Origin: Candidatus Acidiferrales bacterium
Lineage (GTDB): Bacteria > Acidobacteriota > Terriglobia > Acidiferrales > UBA7541
Direction: 5' to 3'
Assembly (NCBI GenBank): GCA_035934015.1
Contig: DASYYH010000006.1
Location: 62,001-126,000 of the forward strand
DNA length: 64,000 nucleotides
The first letter of the stretch is position 1, and every line of letters starts with the position of its first letter. The notes under the pieces were generated by a model that was given only the letters and a program-made list of their open reading frames with translations, had not been told where the DNA came from and did no database searches. Positions 8,306 through 16,156 of this stretch are shown one piece after another. The position numbers were made by a program, and so were the translations under genes.

Positions 8306-8974
8306 ATTCTTCGAAAGAGTCCGAAGCCGCACCGTCTTCTCCCTTCCAAGGACGCGAAGCAAGCTAGGAATCGCAAGAAAACTCTTCTGCGCCAGCCCGA
8401 TCTCCTGATTTTTTGTGACAAGCGCACCGGCTCGCGCCGTTTTCAGGTCGAAGTCAATGGCGATGCCGAAGCGGCTGTTGGCCGCGCCGCCAGCTTGCTG
8501 GCCCTCGGTTGTATGGCCCGCGGCGAATTGCCTCAGGATTATTGCGTCTGCGTTCCCGCGCACAATGGGCTCATCGACCGCATCACGCGCCACGCCGAAG
8601 ATCTTCTCAAACTCGGCCGCGAACTTTCCTGCTCGATTGCCATGAGTCCTCGCGAAAGCGAAGTTCTAAAGGAAGTCATGCGCAATCGCGGCAACAAGGA
8701 AATCGCCGATCGCCTCAATATCTCCATCCGCACCGTGAAATTTCACGTCTCCTCCCTCCTCGGAAAATTTGGCGTGCCCAGCCGCTGGGACTTGATTCAA
8801 AAAGCGGAGCGCACGTTCGGAAACCAGGAGTATTTCCCGGAGCCATCGAGTCCGGCCCCGCGCAACCTCGCGAATCCCGCTCCAGCCAATGCGCGCGTCG
8901 TCCCCTTGATGCGCTTCGAATCTCACAAGCAAAATCGCGTCATCCCCATCCGCCAGCGTTTGCATCCCGCATAA
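8306..8974 (+). CDS. LuxR/NarL-type helix-turn-helix transcriptional regulator
   Basis: A regulator with a C-terminal LuxR-type HTH (SPRESEVLKEVMRNRGNKEI then RLNISIRTVKFHVSSLLGKF), followed by a proline- and arginine-rich tail. The part before the HTH has no recognisable receiver domain. The coding frame is open from 8249, and the peptide upstream of TTG 8495 (for example LLIFCDKRTGSRRFQVEVN) looks like real protein, yet no ATG, GTG or TTG lies in frame before 8495. The start given is an ATT at 8306, 7 bases after an AAGGGGGG ribosome-site-like run; this is a guess. If translation starts at 8495, the product is 159 residues with an intact HTH. Target genes are unknown. Confidence 0.65.
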   Translation: MLRKSPKPHRLLPSKDAKQARNRKKTLLRQPDLLIFCDKRTGSRRFQVEVNGDAEAAVGRAASLLALGCMARGELPQDYCVCVPAHNGLIDRITRHAEDLLKLGRELSCSIAMSPRESEVLKEVMRNRGNKEIADRLNISIRTVKFHVSSLLGKFGVPSRWDLIQKAERTFGNQEYFPEPSSPAPRNLANPAPANARVVPLMRFESHKQNRVIPIRQRLHPA

Positions 8975-9140
8975 TCTCGCAAGGGCCACTCGCTTCGCCC
9001 AATGCCATTGCTTTCCTCCCGTACCGCCCTCGTTTTCGGTTATCATAGAAGGGAAAAGCATTCCAATTTCATCTAGCGAAATCGGTTCGGCGGCTGGACG
9101 CGCGTCTGCATCGCCGCCGCGAAGACCAGGAGAACGAGCG

Positions 9141-10463
9141 TTGATTCAGCGATACACGCGCCCCGAAATGGGCCGCATCTGGACCGAAGAAAATAAATTT
9201 CAAAAGTGGCTCGAAGTCGAGCTCGCCGCAGCGGACACTCTCGCTGACGCCGGAATCGTCCCTCGCGCAGCCGCCGCGCAATTGCGCGAACGCGCCAAAA
9301 TCGACGTCGCCAAAATTCTCGAAATCGAATCGCGCGTCCGCCACGACGTCATTGCCTTCACCGTCGCCGTCGGCGATTCCGTCGGCAATCCTGAATCCGC
9401 TCGCTGGCTGCACTATGGCCTCACGTCCAATGACGTCGTCGACACCGCGCAGGCGCTTCTCGTGCGCGAAGCTTCCGCGAAAATCGAAAAGGAAATCGAA
9501 CGCTTCGCCGGAATCCTCGAGCGTCGCGCCTGGGAATTCAAGGACACGCCGCAGATCGGCCGCACCCACGGCGTCCATGCCGAGCCCATCACCTTCGGCC
9601 TCAAAATTGCCAATTGGTACGACGAAAATCGCCGCGATCTCGCGCGTTTTCGCGCCGCTGCCGCGGAGATGGCCGTCGGAAAAATCGCCGGCGCCGTTGG
9701 CACCTGCGCGCATCTGGGCCCGGAGATCGAGCAGAAAATCTGCCAGCGTCTTGGCCTTGCCGTCGCGCCGATTTCTTCGCAGGTCATCGAGCGCGATCGC
9801 CACGCGAATTATCTCGCCGCTCTCGCCATTCTCGCCGCGTCTCTCGAACGCATCGCGCTCGAAATTCGCCATCTCCAGCGCACCGAAGTTCGCGAAGCCG
9901 AAGAGCCTTTCGGCGGCGGCCAGCGCGGCAGTTCCGCGATGCCGCACAAGCGCAATCCCGTCAGTTGCGAACAGGTCTGCGGCCTCTCGCGCGTCGTCCG
10001 CGCGAATTCCGTCGCCGCCATGGAAAACATCGCACTCTGGCACGAGCGCGATATTTCCCACAGCTCCGTCGAGCGCGTGATTCTCCCCGATTCCACGATT
10101 CTCGCCGACTACATGCTCGACCGCATGTGCGCCATCGTCGAAAAAATGAAAGTCTTTCCCGAGCGCATGCGTCGCAATCTCGATTCCACGCAGGGGTTGG
10201 TTTTTTCCGGCCAGCTTTTGCAGGATCTCGTCGAGCACGGCGCGCCGCGCGAAGACGCCTACAAGTGGGTCCAGGCGCACGCCATGGCCGCGTGGGAAAC
10301 AGAAACCAGTTTCCGCGATCGCGTCGCCGCCGATCCTAACATCACAAAGTTTCTCGACGCGAAAAATCTCGAACACACTTTCGATCTTCGCCGCCAGCTC
10401 AAATCCGTCGATGCGCTTTTTTCCCGCGTCTTCGCCAAAAAATCTTCCGCCGCTCCGCGTTAG
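9141..10463 (+). CDS. purB: adenylosuccinate lyase
   Basis: A 440-residue fumarase/aspartase-superfamily lyase that acts twice in purine synthesis, releasing fumarate from SAICAR and from adenylosuccinate. The superfamily signature GSSAMPHKRNP is at 263-273 with the catalytic serine S264/S265, and the catalytic histidine lies in GRTHGVHAEP (143-146). The start is TTG 9141, supported by AGGAGAA 6 bases upstream. Length matches the short bacterial PurB type. It stands alone, 166 bases after the LuxR gene, and is followed by a long stretch without genes. Confidence 0.95.
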   Translation: MIQRYTRPEMGRIWTEENKFQKWLEVELAAADTLADAGIVPRAAAAQLRERAKIDVAKILEIESRVRHDVIAFTVAVGDSVGNPESARWLHYGLTSNDVVDTAQALLVREASAKIEKEIERFAGILERRAWEFKDTPQIGRTHGVHAEPITFGLKIANWYDENRRDLARFRAAAAEMAVGKIAGAVGTCAHLGPEIEQKICQRLGLAVAPISSQVIERDRHANYLAALAILAASLERIALEIRHLQRTEVREAEEPFGGGQRGSSAMPHKRNPVSCEQVCGLSRVVRANSVAAMENIALWHERDISHSSVERVILPDSTILADYMLDRMCAIVEKMKVFPERMRRNLDSTQGLVFSGQLLQDLVEHGAPREDAYKWVQAHAMAAWETETSFRDRVAADPNITKFLDAKNLEHTFDLRRQLKSVDALFSRVFAKKSSAAPR

Positions 10464-10499
10464 TTGCAAACGTTCAAAACCACTCGTAAATGCAGTTAA

Positions 10500-10900
10500 T
10501 GAGGTCGCGGCCTCAGCCCGTTTGCGTTTGCCTTTCATAGGTGCGCTGCTTGCTGCGCCCGGACTGGTTTTCTCGGGTGGCGCGCGCCCACCCGCCACAC
10601 ACGGGCTCTCAGCTTGTGTGTGTTTGTCTTTTGTAGGGCTCGCTCGCCGTGGCGAGGCGCTGCTTGTTTGCACCGAGGCACGAGGGGTTGCGCCCGTCGC
10701 CTTTGGTTGTCATCCCGAACCCAGCCCGCTGTTGCCGCGGGATGGCGGTGAGGCTCGCCTGCCATGGGCAGGGACCTGCTGTCGCTTTTGGCCGTTGCTT
10801 TTGTAGGGCCCGATCGGACTTATCGGGCCGCTGCGTTTTGCCTTTCGTTGTCATCCCGAAGCGCTTTCAGCGAGGGATCTGCTTCTGCGTTTTTGGAGTG
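10500..10900. repeat. imperfect repeated modules with small hairpins (REP-like)
   Basis: Two sequence modules recur in the same order. CTTTTGTAGGGC is at 10628-10639 and again at 10798-10809, each followed by a GC-rich hairpin (CTCGCTCGCC with GGCGAGGCG; CCCGATCGG with ATCGGG). A 20-base module reading CCTTT(G/C)GTTGTCATCCCGAA is at 10700-10719 and 10841-10860 with one difference. A third, weaker copy of the first module (CCTTTCATAGGTGCGC) lies near 10530. The pattern suggests dispersed intergenic repeat units of the REP/RIP kind rather than protein coding. Confidence 0.6.
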
Positions 10901-11047
10901 CAGCTTGTCCTGAGCTTGCTCGCTGCGGCGAGCGCGACCGAATGGCGCTTCACGTCGCAAAATATTTCTTCCTGTCGCGCGCCTCACCCGCGCGAAGTTT
11001 TTCCACAGTCATCCGCAATTTTGCACAGGTTTTTTCCGCGATTTCTA

Positions 11048-11076
11048 TTGACGCCGCAATGCCACAGGATTATTTT
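11048..11076 (+). promoter_or_regulatory. sigma-70-like promoter without a downstream gene
   Basis: TTGACG at 11048-11053 and TATTTT at 11071-11076 are separated by 17 bases. A strong hairpin follows at once: GGACCGGAAG at 11088-11097 pairs with CTTCCCGGTCC at 11107-11117 with one bulge. No coding region starts here. Confidence 0.4.
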
Positions 11077-11495
11077 GCGCGCAGATTGGACCGGAAGATT
11101 GGAAGACTTCCCGGTCCGGCTCAGAGTTCGCGATTACTTCACCGTTTTCGCGATTCCGAACCTGATCGGGAAGGATAAGGACTTCACGATTCCGCGCAGA
11201 ATGCGCAGCCGCCTGACCGCGATTGCGCAGTTCCGCGCAAAAGTGAAGCTCAGAGAAGCTACGGCACGGATCAGAAGCTGCATTCGCTTCGCGGCGTTGC
11301 AGCGCTGGCTGTGCTGAAAAGCTCCGAGGCTTCAACGTTGCTTCGCCGTTCGCAGCGGCTTTCGGGCTTCTGACAACGGTTGACTGGGCGATGAAGCTCG
11401 CAGGTTGACGCATCAGTTTGGAAGACGCGATTTGCCGCAAGGCGATTGAGTCGCCTCATTGACCCGTAAACCCTGTAAACTTACGGCTCGATTTT

Positions 11496-11536
11496 GAGGG
11501 CGCTTCGGCTTCACCGCCGTCGCGCCCTCACTTTTT
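11496..11536 (+). terminator. intrinsic terminator-like hairpin
   Basis: GAGGGCGC (11496-11503) pairs perfectly with GCGCCCTC (11522-11529), and a run of five T follows within two bases. No protein gene ends just upstream on the plus strand. On the minus strand it lies 45 bases past the stop of the HNH-like gene, but the T run points to use on the plus strand. Confidence 0.55.
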
Positions 11537-11581
11537 GCACGTTGACGTCGCGATAGCCCACTACGAAATCCCCGACGATAA

Positions 11582-12307
11582 CTACCAGTCTAGGCGAATA
11601 GCATGAGAGGTGCGATCATGGACGTCAAATGCAATTGTCTCGGGTCTGTAACAGCAATGCCTGGGAAGCGCCTCAACCGTTGGCCCCGCATCAATGATTA
11701 GCATGAATTCAAGCCCGCAGATGCCGAACCTTGCTCCCGCAACCCGGTTGCTCTGGTCCGTGAACGTGCCGACCTCATATCCCTCGATGAATTCTTTCTT
11801 GCCCGCCTTGCCTATCCAGTAGAGGCCTGCGTGTGGCTTGAATGTCTTTGTCCCAAACGCGATCCTGACTAACGAGCGCGCCGGTTCTCCGGCACGAAAG
11901 GAGGCCCGACCAATCGGCGCACTGTTATCAACGGCTAAGGTAATGAGAGTCTTGAGGAACCACCTTTCAAGCAAAGGACCGCTTACGTGGAATTCCTCGA
12001 ACTGCCACTCTTGTGGTTGGAGCTTTTCCCGGGCCTCTATGAGCTGGACTACGCCGCGAACGGCGTCGCGCAGCGTGATCGCGCAGTTATCAGTTTCGGA
12101 AAGCATGGAATTATGCTTCACGCAAAGCACGTTCTTTGTGAAGCTGTTTATGCCGATTGTCCTGAAGTCATCGGCACACCAAGAAAAGCCTTTAACCTTA
12201 ATTTGCGTTTCGTGAAAAAGACCGCTGGTGAGGACGTCTTCACCGCTGATTGGGCTGGAGCACTCCCCGAGACACGAGGCCCAGCACTTGCTCACCCGTC
12301 GCTTCAT
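11582..12307 (-). CDS. hypothetical protein with HNH-like cysteine/histidine motifs
   Basis: A 241-residue protein I do not recognise with certainty. The N-terminal third has paired cysteines in KCWASCLGECSSPIS, then SWCADDFRTIG and LCVKHNSMLS. This order (Cys pair, Glu/Asp-rich step, Cys-x-x-His-Asn) resembles degenerate HNH-endonuclease-like zinc folds (Cys-Cys...CxxHN) found in small defence- or restriction-associated proteins. The rest has mixed helix and strand without clear motifs. Start at ATG 12307 is preferred over the longer frame because a GAGGG ribosome site lies about 5 bases upstream and the cysteine motif follows at once. It is isolated between repeat-rich stretches, suggesting acquisition by transfer. 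Function unknown. Confidence 0.6.
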   Translation of the reverse strand: MKRRVSKCWASCLGECSSPISGEDVLTSGLFHETQIKVKGFSWCADDFRTIGINSFTKNVLCVKHNSMLSETDNCAITLRDAVRGVVQLIEAREKLQPQEWQFEEFHVSGPLLERWFLKTLITLAVDNSAPIGRASFRAGEPARSLVRIAFGTKTFKPHAGLYWIGKAGKKEFIEGYEVGTFTDQSNRVAGARFGICGLEFMLIIDAGPTVEALPRHCCYRPETIAFDVHDRTSHAIRLDW

Positions 12308-12430
12308 TGAACCCTCATATAGAACCTCACGGGATGTACGAGCATTCTCTTGGTTTCCCGTCTTTTCATCTTCGTCATATCCGAGCTTAAATAATACGGC
12401 CGGAGAGAACCTTGAGCATCTTCCGGGCTG

Positions 12431-12496
12431 GCGCTGGGTCAGTTTGAATTTTCTTGATCGTGACACAAGGAGTCAAAATTCGAACTGACCTAGCGC
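12431..12496. repeat. 22-bp imperfect inverted repeat (hairpin element)
   Basis: The 22 bases at 12431-12452 and the complement of 12475-12496 agree at 20 positions; the core reads GGTCAGTT(T/C)GAATTTT. The arms enclose 22 bases. It lies upstream of the HNH-like gene and shares its core with the ends of the larger element at 12436-12697. Confidence 0.7.
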
Positions 12497-12697
12497 CTTT
12501 TCTATTGACATCCTGATTAACTTCTGCTACAAGTGTAGCGCATGGTTAGCACTGTCAACTCGGCTCTCACAGCATCCGTAAGAGGTTCACGGTGGAGTCT
12601 CCTCTCCGCCTAGCCCTCCCGATCCGCCCCAAGCCACCCGTAACTCTCTCGAAAGTCAATTCTAATCGCTTGTCCTATGAAGAATTAGAACTGACCC
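12436..12697. mobile_element. possible MITE-like remnant with GGGTCAGTT termini
   Basis: GGGTCAGTTTGAATT at the left (12436) and the complement of the right end (12682-12697, GGGTCAGTTCTAATTC) agree at 13 of 16 positions and face each other, as terminal inverted repeats do. Two further copies of the same core, at 12475-12490 and 12655-12666, lie inside. No transposase gene and no clear target duplication are seen. The short size and nested ends suggest a non-autonomous or decayed element. Confidence 0.4.
12505..12539 (+). promoter_or_regulatory. orphan promoter overlapped by a BlaI/MecI/CopY-type operator
   Basis: TTGACA (12505-12510), a 17-base spacer and TACAAG (12528-12533) form a good sigma-70 promoter. 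The -10 lies inside the perfect palindrome GCTACA-AG-TGTAGC (12526-12539). TACA-N2-TGTA is the known core of operators for winged-helix repressors of the BlaI/MecI/CopY family. The expected regulated gene is missing: only a 23-codon frame starting at ATG 12541 follows. Confidence 0.55.
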
Positions 12698-13043
12698 TAA
12701 CTCACACAAAACAAACACCCGGACCCGTTTCTAATCGCTTATTCTTTCGACTTTTTGAAAAATTTTGCGATTTCGGACACTATCACTTACGGGCGACCAG
12801 GCCTTTCCCGTGCCACGCACTCATGCAATCCGCGCTCATGCGCTGCCGGGATCGCGCCGAAGACTATGCCAGCTCTGCCTTCTGCTACCCGTCGAAGCAC
12901 CGCCAAAGCAAATGCGCGGCGAAAAGGAAAAATGTAACGCGTCAGTTCATCCGGTTGGCCTGGAGGCTGCCGACGCTGAGTGCAGGTCGGCGAGTCAAAA
13001 CTTTCCTATCGACGGTAGAATTGCTGCGGTATAGGAAGGGAAT

Positions 13044-15374
13044 GTGTTGAGCGATATGGAAATGGTGGCAGGACTGACGACCGCTGAGGTTCACGCGCGG
13101 CTGCAACGATATGGCCCGAACCGCGTCGAGCAAGAACGACGCCGGCCGGTACTGACGTTCCTTGCCAAATTTTGGGCGCCCGTTCCCTGGATGCTCGAAG
13201 CGACCATTGTGCTCGAGATTCTCGTGCACAAGTGGGATGAAGCCCCCATTATCGGCGGCTTGCTCGTTTTTAATTCCGTCCTGAGCTTCGTCCAGGAGAA
13301 CCAAGCAAATCGTGCTCTGGCTCTCTTGCGAAATCGCCTTTGCGTACAAGCTCGCGTGAGACGTGACGGGCAATGGAAACTCGTTCCCGCCGATCAGCTT
13401 GTTCCTGGAGATGTAATTCACCTGCGCTTGGGTGACCTTGCTCCCGCCGATGTTCACCTCGTCGAAGGTGCCCTGCTAGCTGACGAGTCAGAGTTGACTG
13501 GCGAATCGCTTCCGGTTGAGAAGTCCGCAGGAGCGATTGTCTACGCCGGCTCGCGGCTCAAGCGAGGCGAGGCAACCGGTGAAGTGACCGCAACCGCAGA
13601 ACACACATACTTTGGCAAGACTGCCCAATTGGTGAAGACCGCCAAGACTGTAAGCCACTTGCAACGAGTGATTTTTTCGATTGTGAAATATCTTGTCGTC
13701 CTCGATGCCATACTTGTCGCAATCATGCTGGTCTACGCGGGCCTCTCGCATCTACCCTGGACGGAGGTCTTGCCATTCGCACTGATTCTTCTGGTGGCCT
13801 CGGTGCCGGTGGCATTGCCAGCAACGTTCACAGTGGCAACGGCCTTTGGCGCGCTAGAGATGTCGCGCAACGCGGTTCTGGTCACGCGGCTTTCCGCAAT
13901 CGAGGAAGCTGCGGCCATGGACATCTTGTGCACGGACAAAACAGGAACGATTACCCAGAATCAGCTCCGCGTAGCGGACATTTGTCCGGTCGAAGGTCGA
14001 AGTGCCGAAGAAGTGCTGCGAATGGCCGCCCTGGCATCCGATGTAGCAACACAGGACCCCATAGACTTGGCGATTTTCGCAGCCGCGCAGGAGAAAAAGG
14101 TGCTCGACGCTCTTCCGCGGCGCGTCCAGTTTATTCCGTTCGATCCATCCACCAAGCGATCAGAAGCGGTATATGAGGCGCCGACCGGAAAACTGCGAGT
14201 CATCAAAGGAGCGCCGGACAGCCTCATTCAGTTGGCGACAGACGGTCATGAACGAGCTGGCAACGTCGAAAGGCTTGCGGCCGGAGGCGCGAGAGTGCTC
14301 GCTGTCGCGGCTGGCATGGATAACTCGCTCACGCTCGTGGGTTTCGTTAGTTTTGAGGACCCTGTTCGGGAAGATTCAGAAGAACTCGTGAAGAGCCTTC
14401 AGGGGCTCGGCGTGCGTGTCATCATGGTGACGGGAGATGCACTCGCCACAGCTCAGGCCGTCTCGGCCCAAGTGGGTATTGGCAAGCGAGTCGGCCCCGC
14501 GGCAATTCTGCGTGAAGGTGCGGCCGAGGCAGCGGAACAGTATGACGCCTTTGCCGGAGTCTTTCCCGAGGATAAGTTTCGGCTTGTCGAAGCTCTGCAA
14601 CGCAAAGGGCACATTGTGGGCATGACAGGCGATGGCGTGAACGATGCGCCTGCCCTGAAGCAAGCCGAAGCGGGCATCGCTGTCTCCACGGCGACGGACG
14701 TGGCGAAAGCAGCCGCAAGCATGGTCCTTACTGAAACTGGCTTGGCCGGCATCGTGCGCGCCGTCGAGACGGGCCGCAGAATCTATCAGCGCATGCTGAC
14801 ATACACCCTCAATAAGATCATCAAGACGCTGGAAATTGCCGTCTTCCTCAGCGCTGGCGTTATTCTGACGGGAACCTTCGTCATAACGCCGCTGCTTGTG
14901 GTGTTATTGCTTTTTACCAACGATTTCGTCACGATGTCGATCGCTACAGATCACGTCTCGTTTTCCTCGCGACCCGACCGGTGGCAGATTCGGACTCTAA
15001 TGCTTACCGCTGGCGCGCTCGCAAGCCTCGTGCTGATTCTTTCGTTCACGGTGTTTTTCGTTGGCAAAGATGCCCTTCATCTGCCCCTTGGGCAACTCCA
15101 GACGCTGATTTTTCTCATGTTGGTTTTCACCGGTCAAGGCAACGTCTATCTCGTGCGTGAGCGTAATCGTGTCTGGCATTCGCGTCCTAGCCGATGGCTG
15201 GTATTCAGCTCGCTGGCTGACGTAGTGGTGGTAAGCATTCTCGCAGCGCGTGGTATTCTTATGGCGTCCATTTCTTGGTCTTTGATCGCTTCGCTGCTGG
15301 CTGTCGTCTTGCTCTTTCTGCTGGTAGTTGACGGTCTGAAGATTCATATCTTCCGGCGTTTTGGTGTTCGCTGA
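13044..15374 (+). CDS. plasma-membrane proton-efflux P-type ATPase (P3A)
   Basis: A 776-residue P-type ATPase of the P3A class, which pumps protons out of the cell using ATP. Visible in order: N-terminal cation-ATPase domain (residues 5-65), actuator motif LTGESLPVE (TGES at 152-155), membrane motif PVALP at 255-259 typical of H+-ATPases, phosphorylation site DKTGT with D298, and hinge motif GDGVNDAPAL. About ten membrane helices are expected, the last six in the C-terminal third. It lacks the long autoinhibitory tail of plant and fungal pumps. Start is GTG 13044 with AGGAAGGG just upstream; TTG 13047 is an alternative. A universal stress protein gene follows, suggesting a stress or pH-homeostasis unit. 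Confidence 0.9.
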   Translation: MLSDMEMVAGLTTAEVHARLQRYGPNRVEQERRRPVLTFLAKFWAPVPWMLEATIVLEILVHKWDEAPIIGGLLVFNSVLSFVQENQANRALALLRNRLCVQARVRRDGQWKLVPADQLVPGDVIHLRLGDLAPADVHLVEGALLADESELTGESLPVEKSAGAIVYAGSRLKRGEATGEVTATAEHTYFGKTAQLVKTAKTVSHLQRVIFSIVKYLVVLDAILVAIMLVYAGLSHLPWTEVLPFALILLVASVPVALPATFTVATAFGALEMSRNAVLVTRLSAIEEAAAMDILCTDKTGTITQNQLRVADICPVEGRSAEEVLRMAALASDVATQDPIDLAIFAAAQEKKVLDALPRRVQFIPFDPSTKRSEAVYEAPTGKLRVIKGAPDSLIQLATDGHERAGNVERLAAGGARVLAVAAGMDNSLTLVGFVSFEDPVREDSEELVKSLQGLGVRVIMVTGDALATAQAVSAQVGIGKRVGPAAILREGAAEAAEQYDAFAGVFPEDKFRLVEALQRKGHIVGMTGDGVNDAPALKQAEAGIAVSTATDVAKAAASMVLTETGLAGIVRAVETGRRIYQRMLTYTLNKIIKTLEIAVFLSAGVILTGTFVITPLLVVLLLFTNDFVTMSIATDHVSFSSRPDRWQIRTLMLTAGALASLVLILSFTVFFVGKDALHLPLGQLQTLIFLMLVFTGQGNVYLVRERNRVWHSRPSRWLVFSSLADVVVVSILAARGILMASISWSLIASLLAVVLLFLLVVDGLKIHIFRRFGVR

Positions 15375-15473
15375 AGCAGTCAACGCAAAGCAAGGAAGCT
15401 AAGTCGGCAAGCTGCGCGGGCATCCGAAGCCAACAAGTTTTGTTTGATCGGATCGCACACTGAGGAGTATCCA

Positions 15474-15911
15474 ATGAGCTTTGCGAGGATTCTTATCGCT
15501 GTGGACCAAAGCGCGTTTGCTGCGCACGCCGCCAATATAGGAATTGAGCTCGCGAAGTCCCTCGGAGCGGAATTGGCTTTCATCCATGTCGTGGATACAG
15601 CCGTTGCCAGCGCGGCACCTGATGTTGGACTCCCCGCGGACAAGCTCATTGCGATGGAAAAGGAGGAGGCCAAGAGACTGCTTTCGGCTTTTCGCGAGCG
15701 TGCGGGAACTAGCCCCCTTGCGCTTGAATTCCTTGAAATGGGCAAACCTGCCACCAAGATTGTTGACGCAGCGAAGAGCTGGCCTGCGGACCTTATTGTA
15801 ATCGGCAGTCACGGACGCGGCGGGGTTGAGCGGCTTTTGCTCGGTAGCGTCGCCGAGTCGGTGGTGCGTCATGCTTCATGTCCGGTTCTCGTCGTTCGAA
15901 GAGCGAAGTGA
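15474..15911 (+). CDS. universal stress protein (UspA family)
   Basis: A 145-residue single-domain UspA protein. The ATP-binding signature G-2x-G-9x-G-S appears as GSHGRGGVERLLLGS, and the N-terminal strand reads RILIAVDQS with the nucleotide-contacting aspartate. It is therefore of the ATP-binding Usp type. ATG 15474 has GAGGAG 6 bases upstream; the frame is open further up but the family start fits here. It lies 99 bases after the P-type ATPase and is probably co-transcribed, a common partnership in which the Usp may modulate transport under stress. Confidence 0.9.
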   Translation: MSFARILIAVDQSAFAAHAANIGIELAKSLGAELAFIHVVDTAVASAAPDVGLPADKLIAMEKEEAKRLLSAFRERAGTSPLALEFLEMGKPATKIVDAAKSWPADLIVIGSHGRGGVERLLLGSVAESVVRHASCPVLVVRRAK

Positions 15912-16118
15912 AAGTTGCTGCAGTCAGTCGCTCGAATAACTCCAGTTTACGTGGCTATTCTGAAAACCTCTGCAAATAAGCTCTGAGAAAAAATGTCATC
16001 TGGGCGGGATCACAAATTTCGTTTCCTCGCCTTGTGTTCGCGCTTGTCCTTTCTTTTTCTGCTTCGCGTTTATCGCACGCCGTCCGCAGCGCCGCTTTAG
16101 GCTACGCAAATATCTTAT

Positions 16119-16146
16119 GCAGCGGTATCATTACCGCTGCGTTTTT
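16119..16146 (+). terminator. strong terminator-like hairpin directly before a start codon
   Basis: GCAGCGGTA (16119-16127) and TACCGCTGC (16132-16140) form a perfect 9-bp stem with a 4-base loop, followed by GTTTTT. It lies 207 bases after the uspA stop and ends only 10 bases before the ATG of the next gene, with that gene's GGGG ribosome site right after the T run. It could end the ATPase-usp transcript or act as an attenuator for the secreted protein. Confidence 0.7.
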
Positions 16147-16156
16147 GGGGTGCGGG

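Larger units (their letters stand above)
10464..11581. other. 1.1-kb stretch without a recognisable gene
   Basis: Open frames here translate into low-complexity arginine- and serine-rich peptides that match no family and change frame across repeats, so I do not call them. The left half carries dispersed repeats (see 10500-10900). The right half carries a promoter-like site, a hairpin and a terminator (see 11048-11536), which could be a non-coding transcript. Confidence 0.6.

Noticed and set aside
9069-10673. A 534-residue open frame on the minus strand opposite purB
   Set aside because: It is low-complexity (Asp/Gly/Arg/Phe-rich), matches no family and lies wholly across purB; GC-rich codons leave such antisense frames open by chance.
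10649-11317. A 222-residue plus-strand frame after purB
   Set aside because: It runs across the repeat modules and the putative RNA; the peptide has no conserved features and no ribosome site.
11048-11536. RNase P RNA, tmRNA or 6S RNA
   Set aside because: The conserved core elements of RNase P RNA and the tRNA-like ends of tmRNA were looked for and are not there; 6S would be shorter with one central bubble.
12592-13050. A 152-residue frame before the P-type ATPase
   Set aside because: It is a non-family peptide that starts inside the element with inverted repeats, with no coding-like composition.
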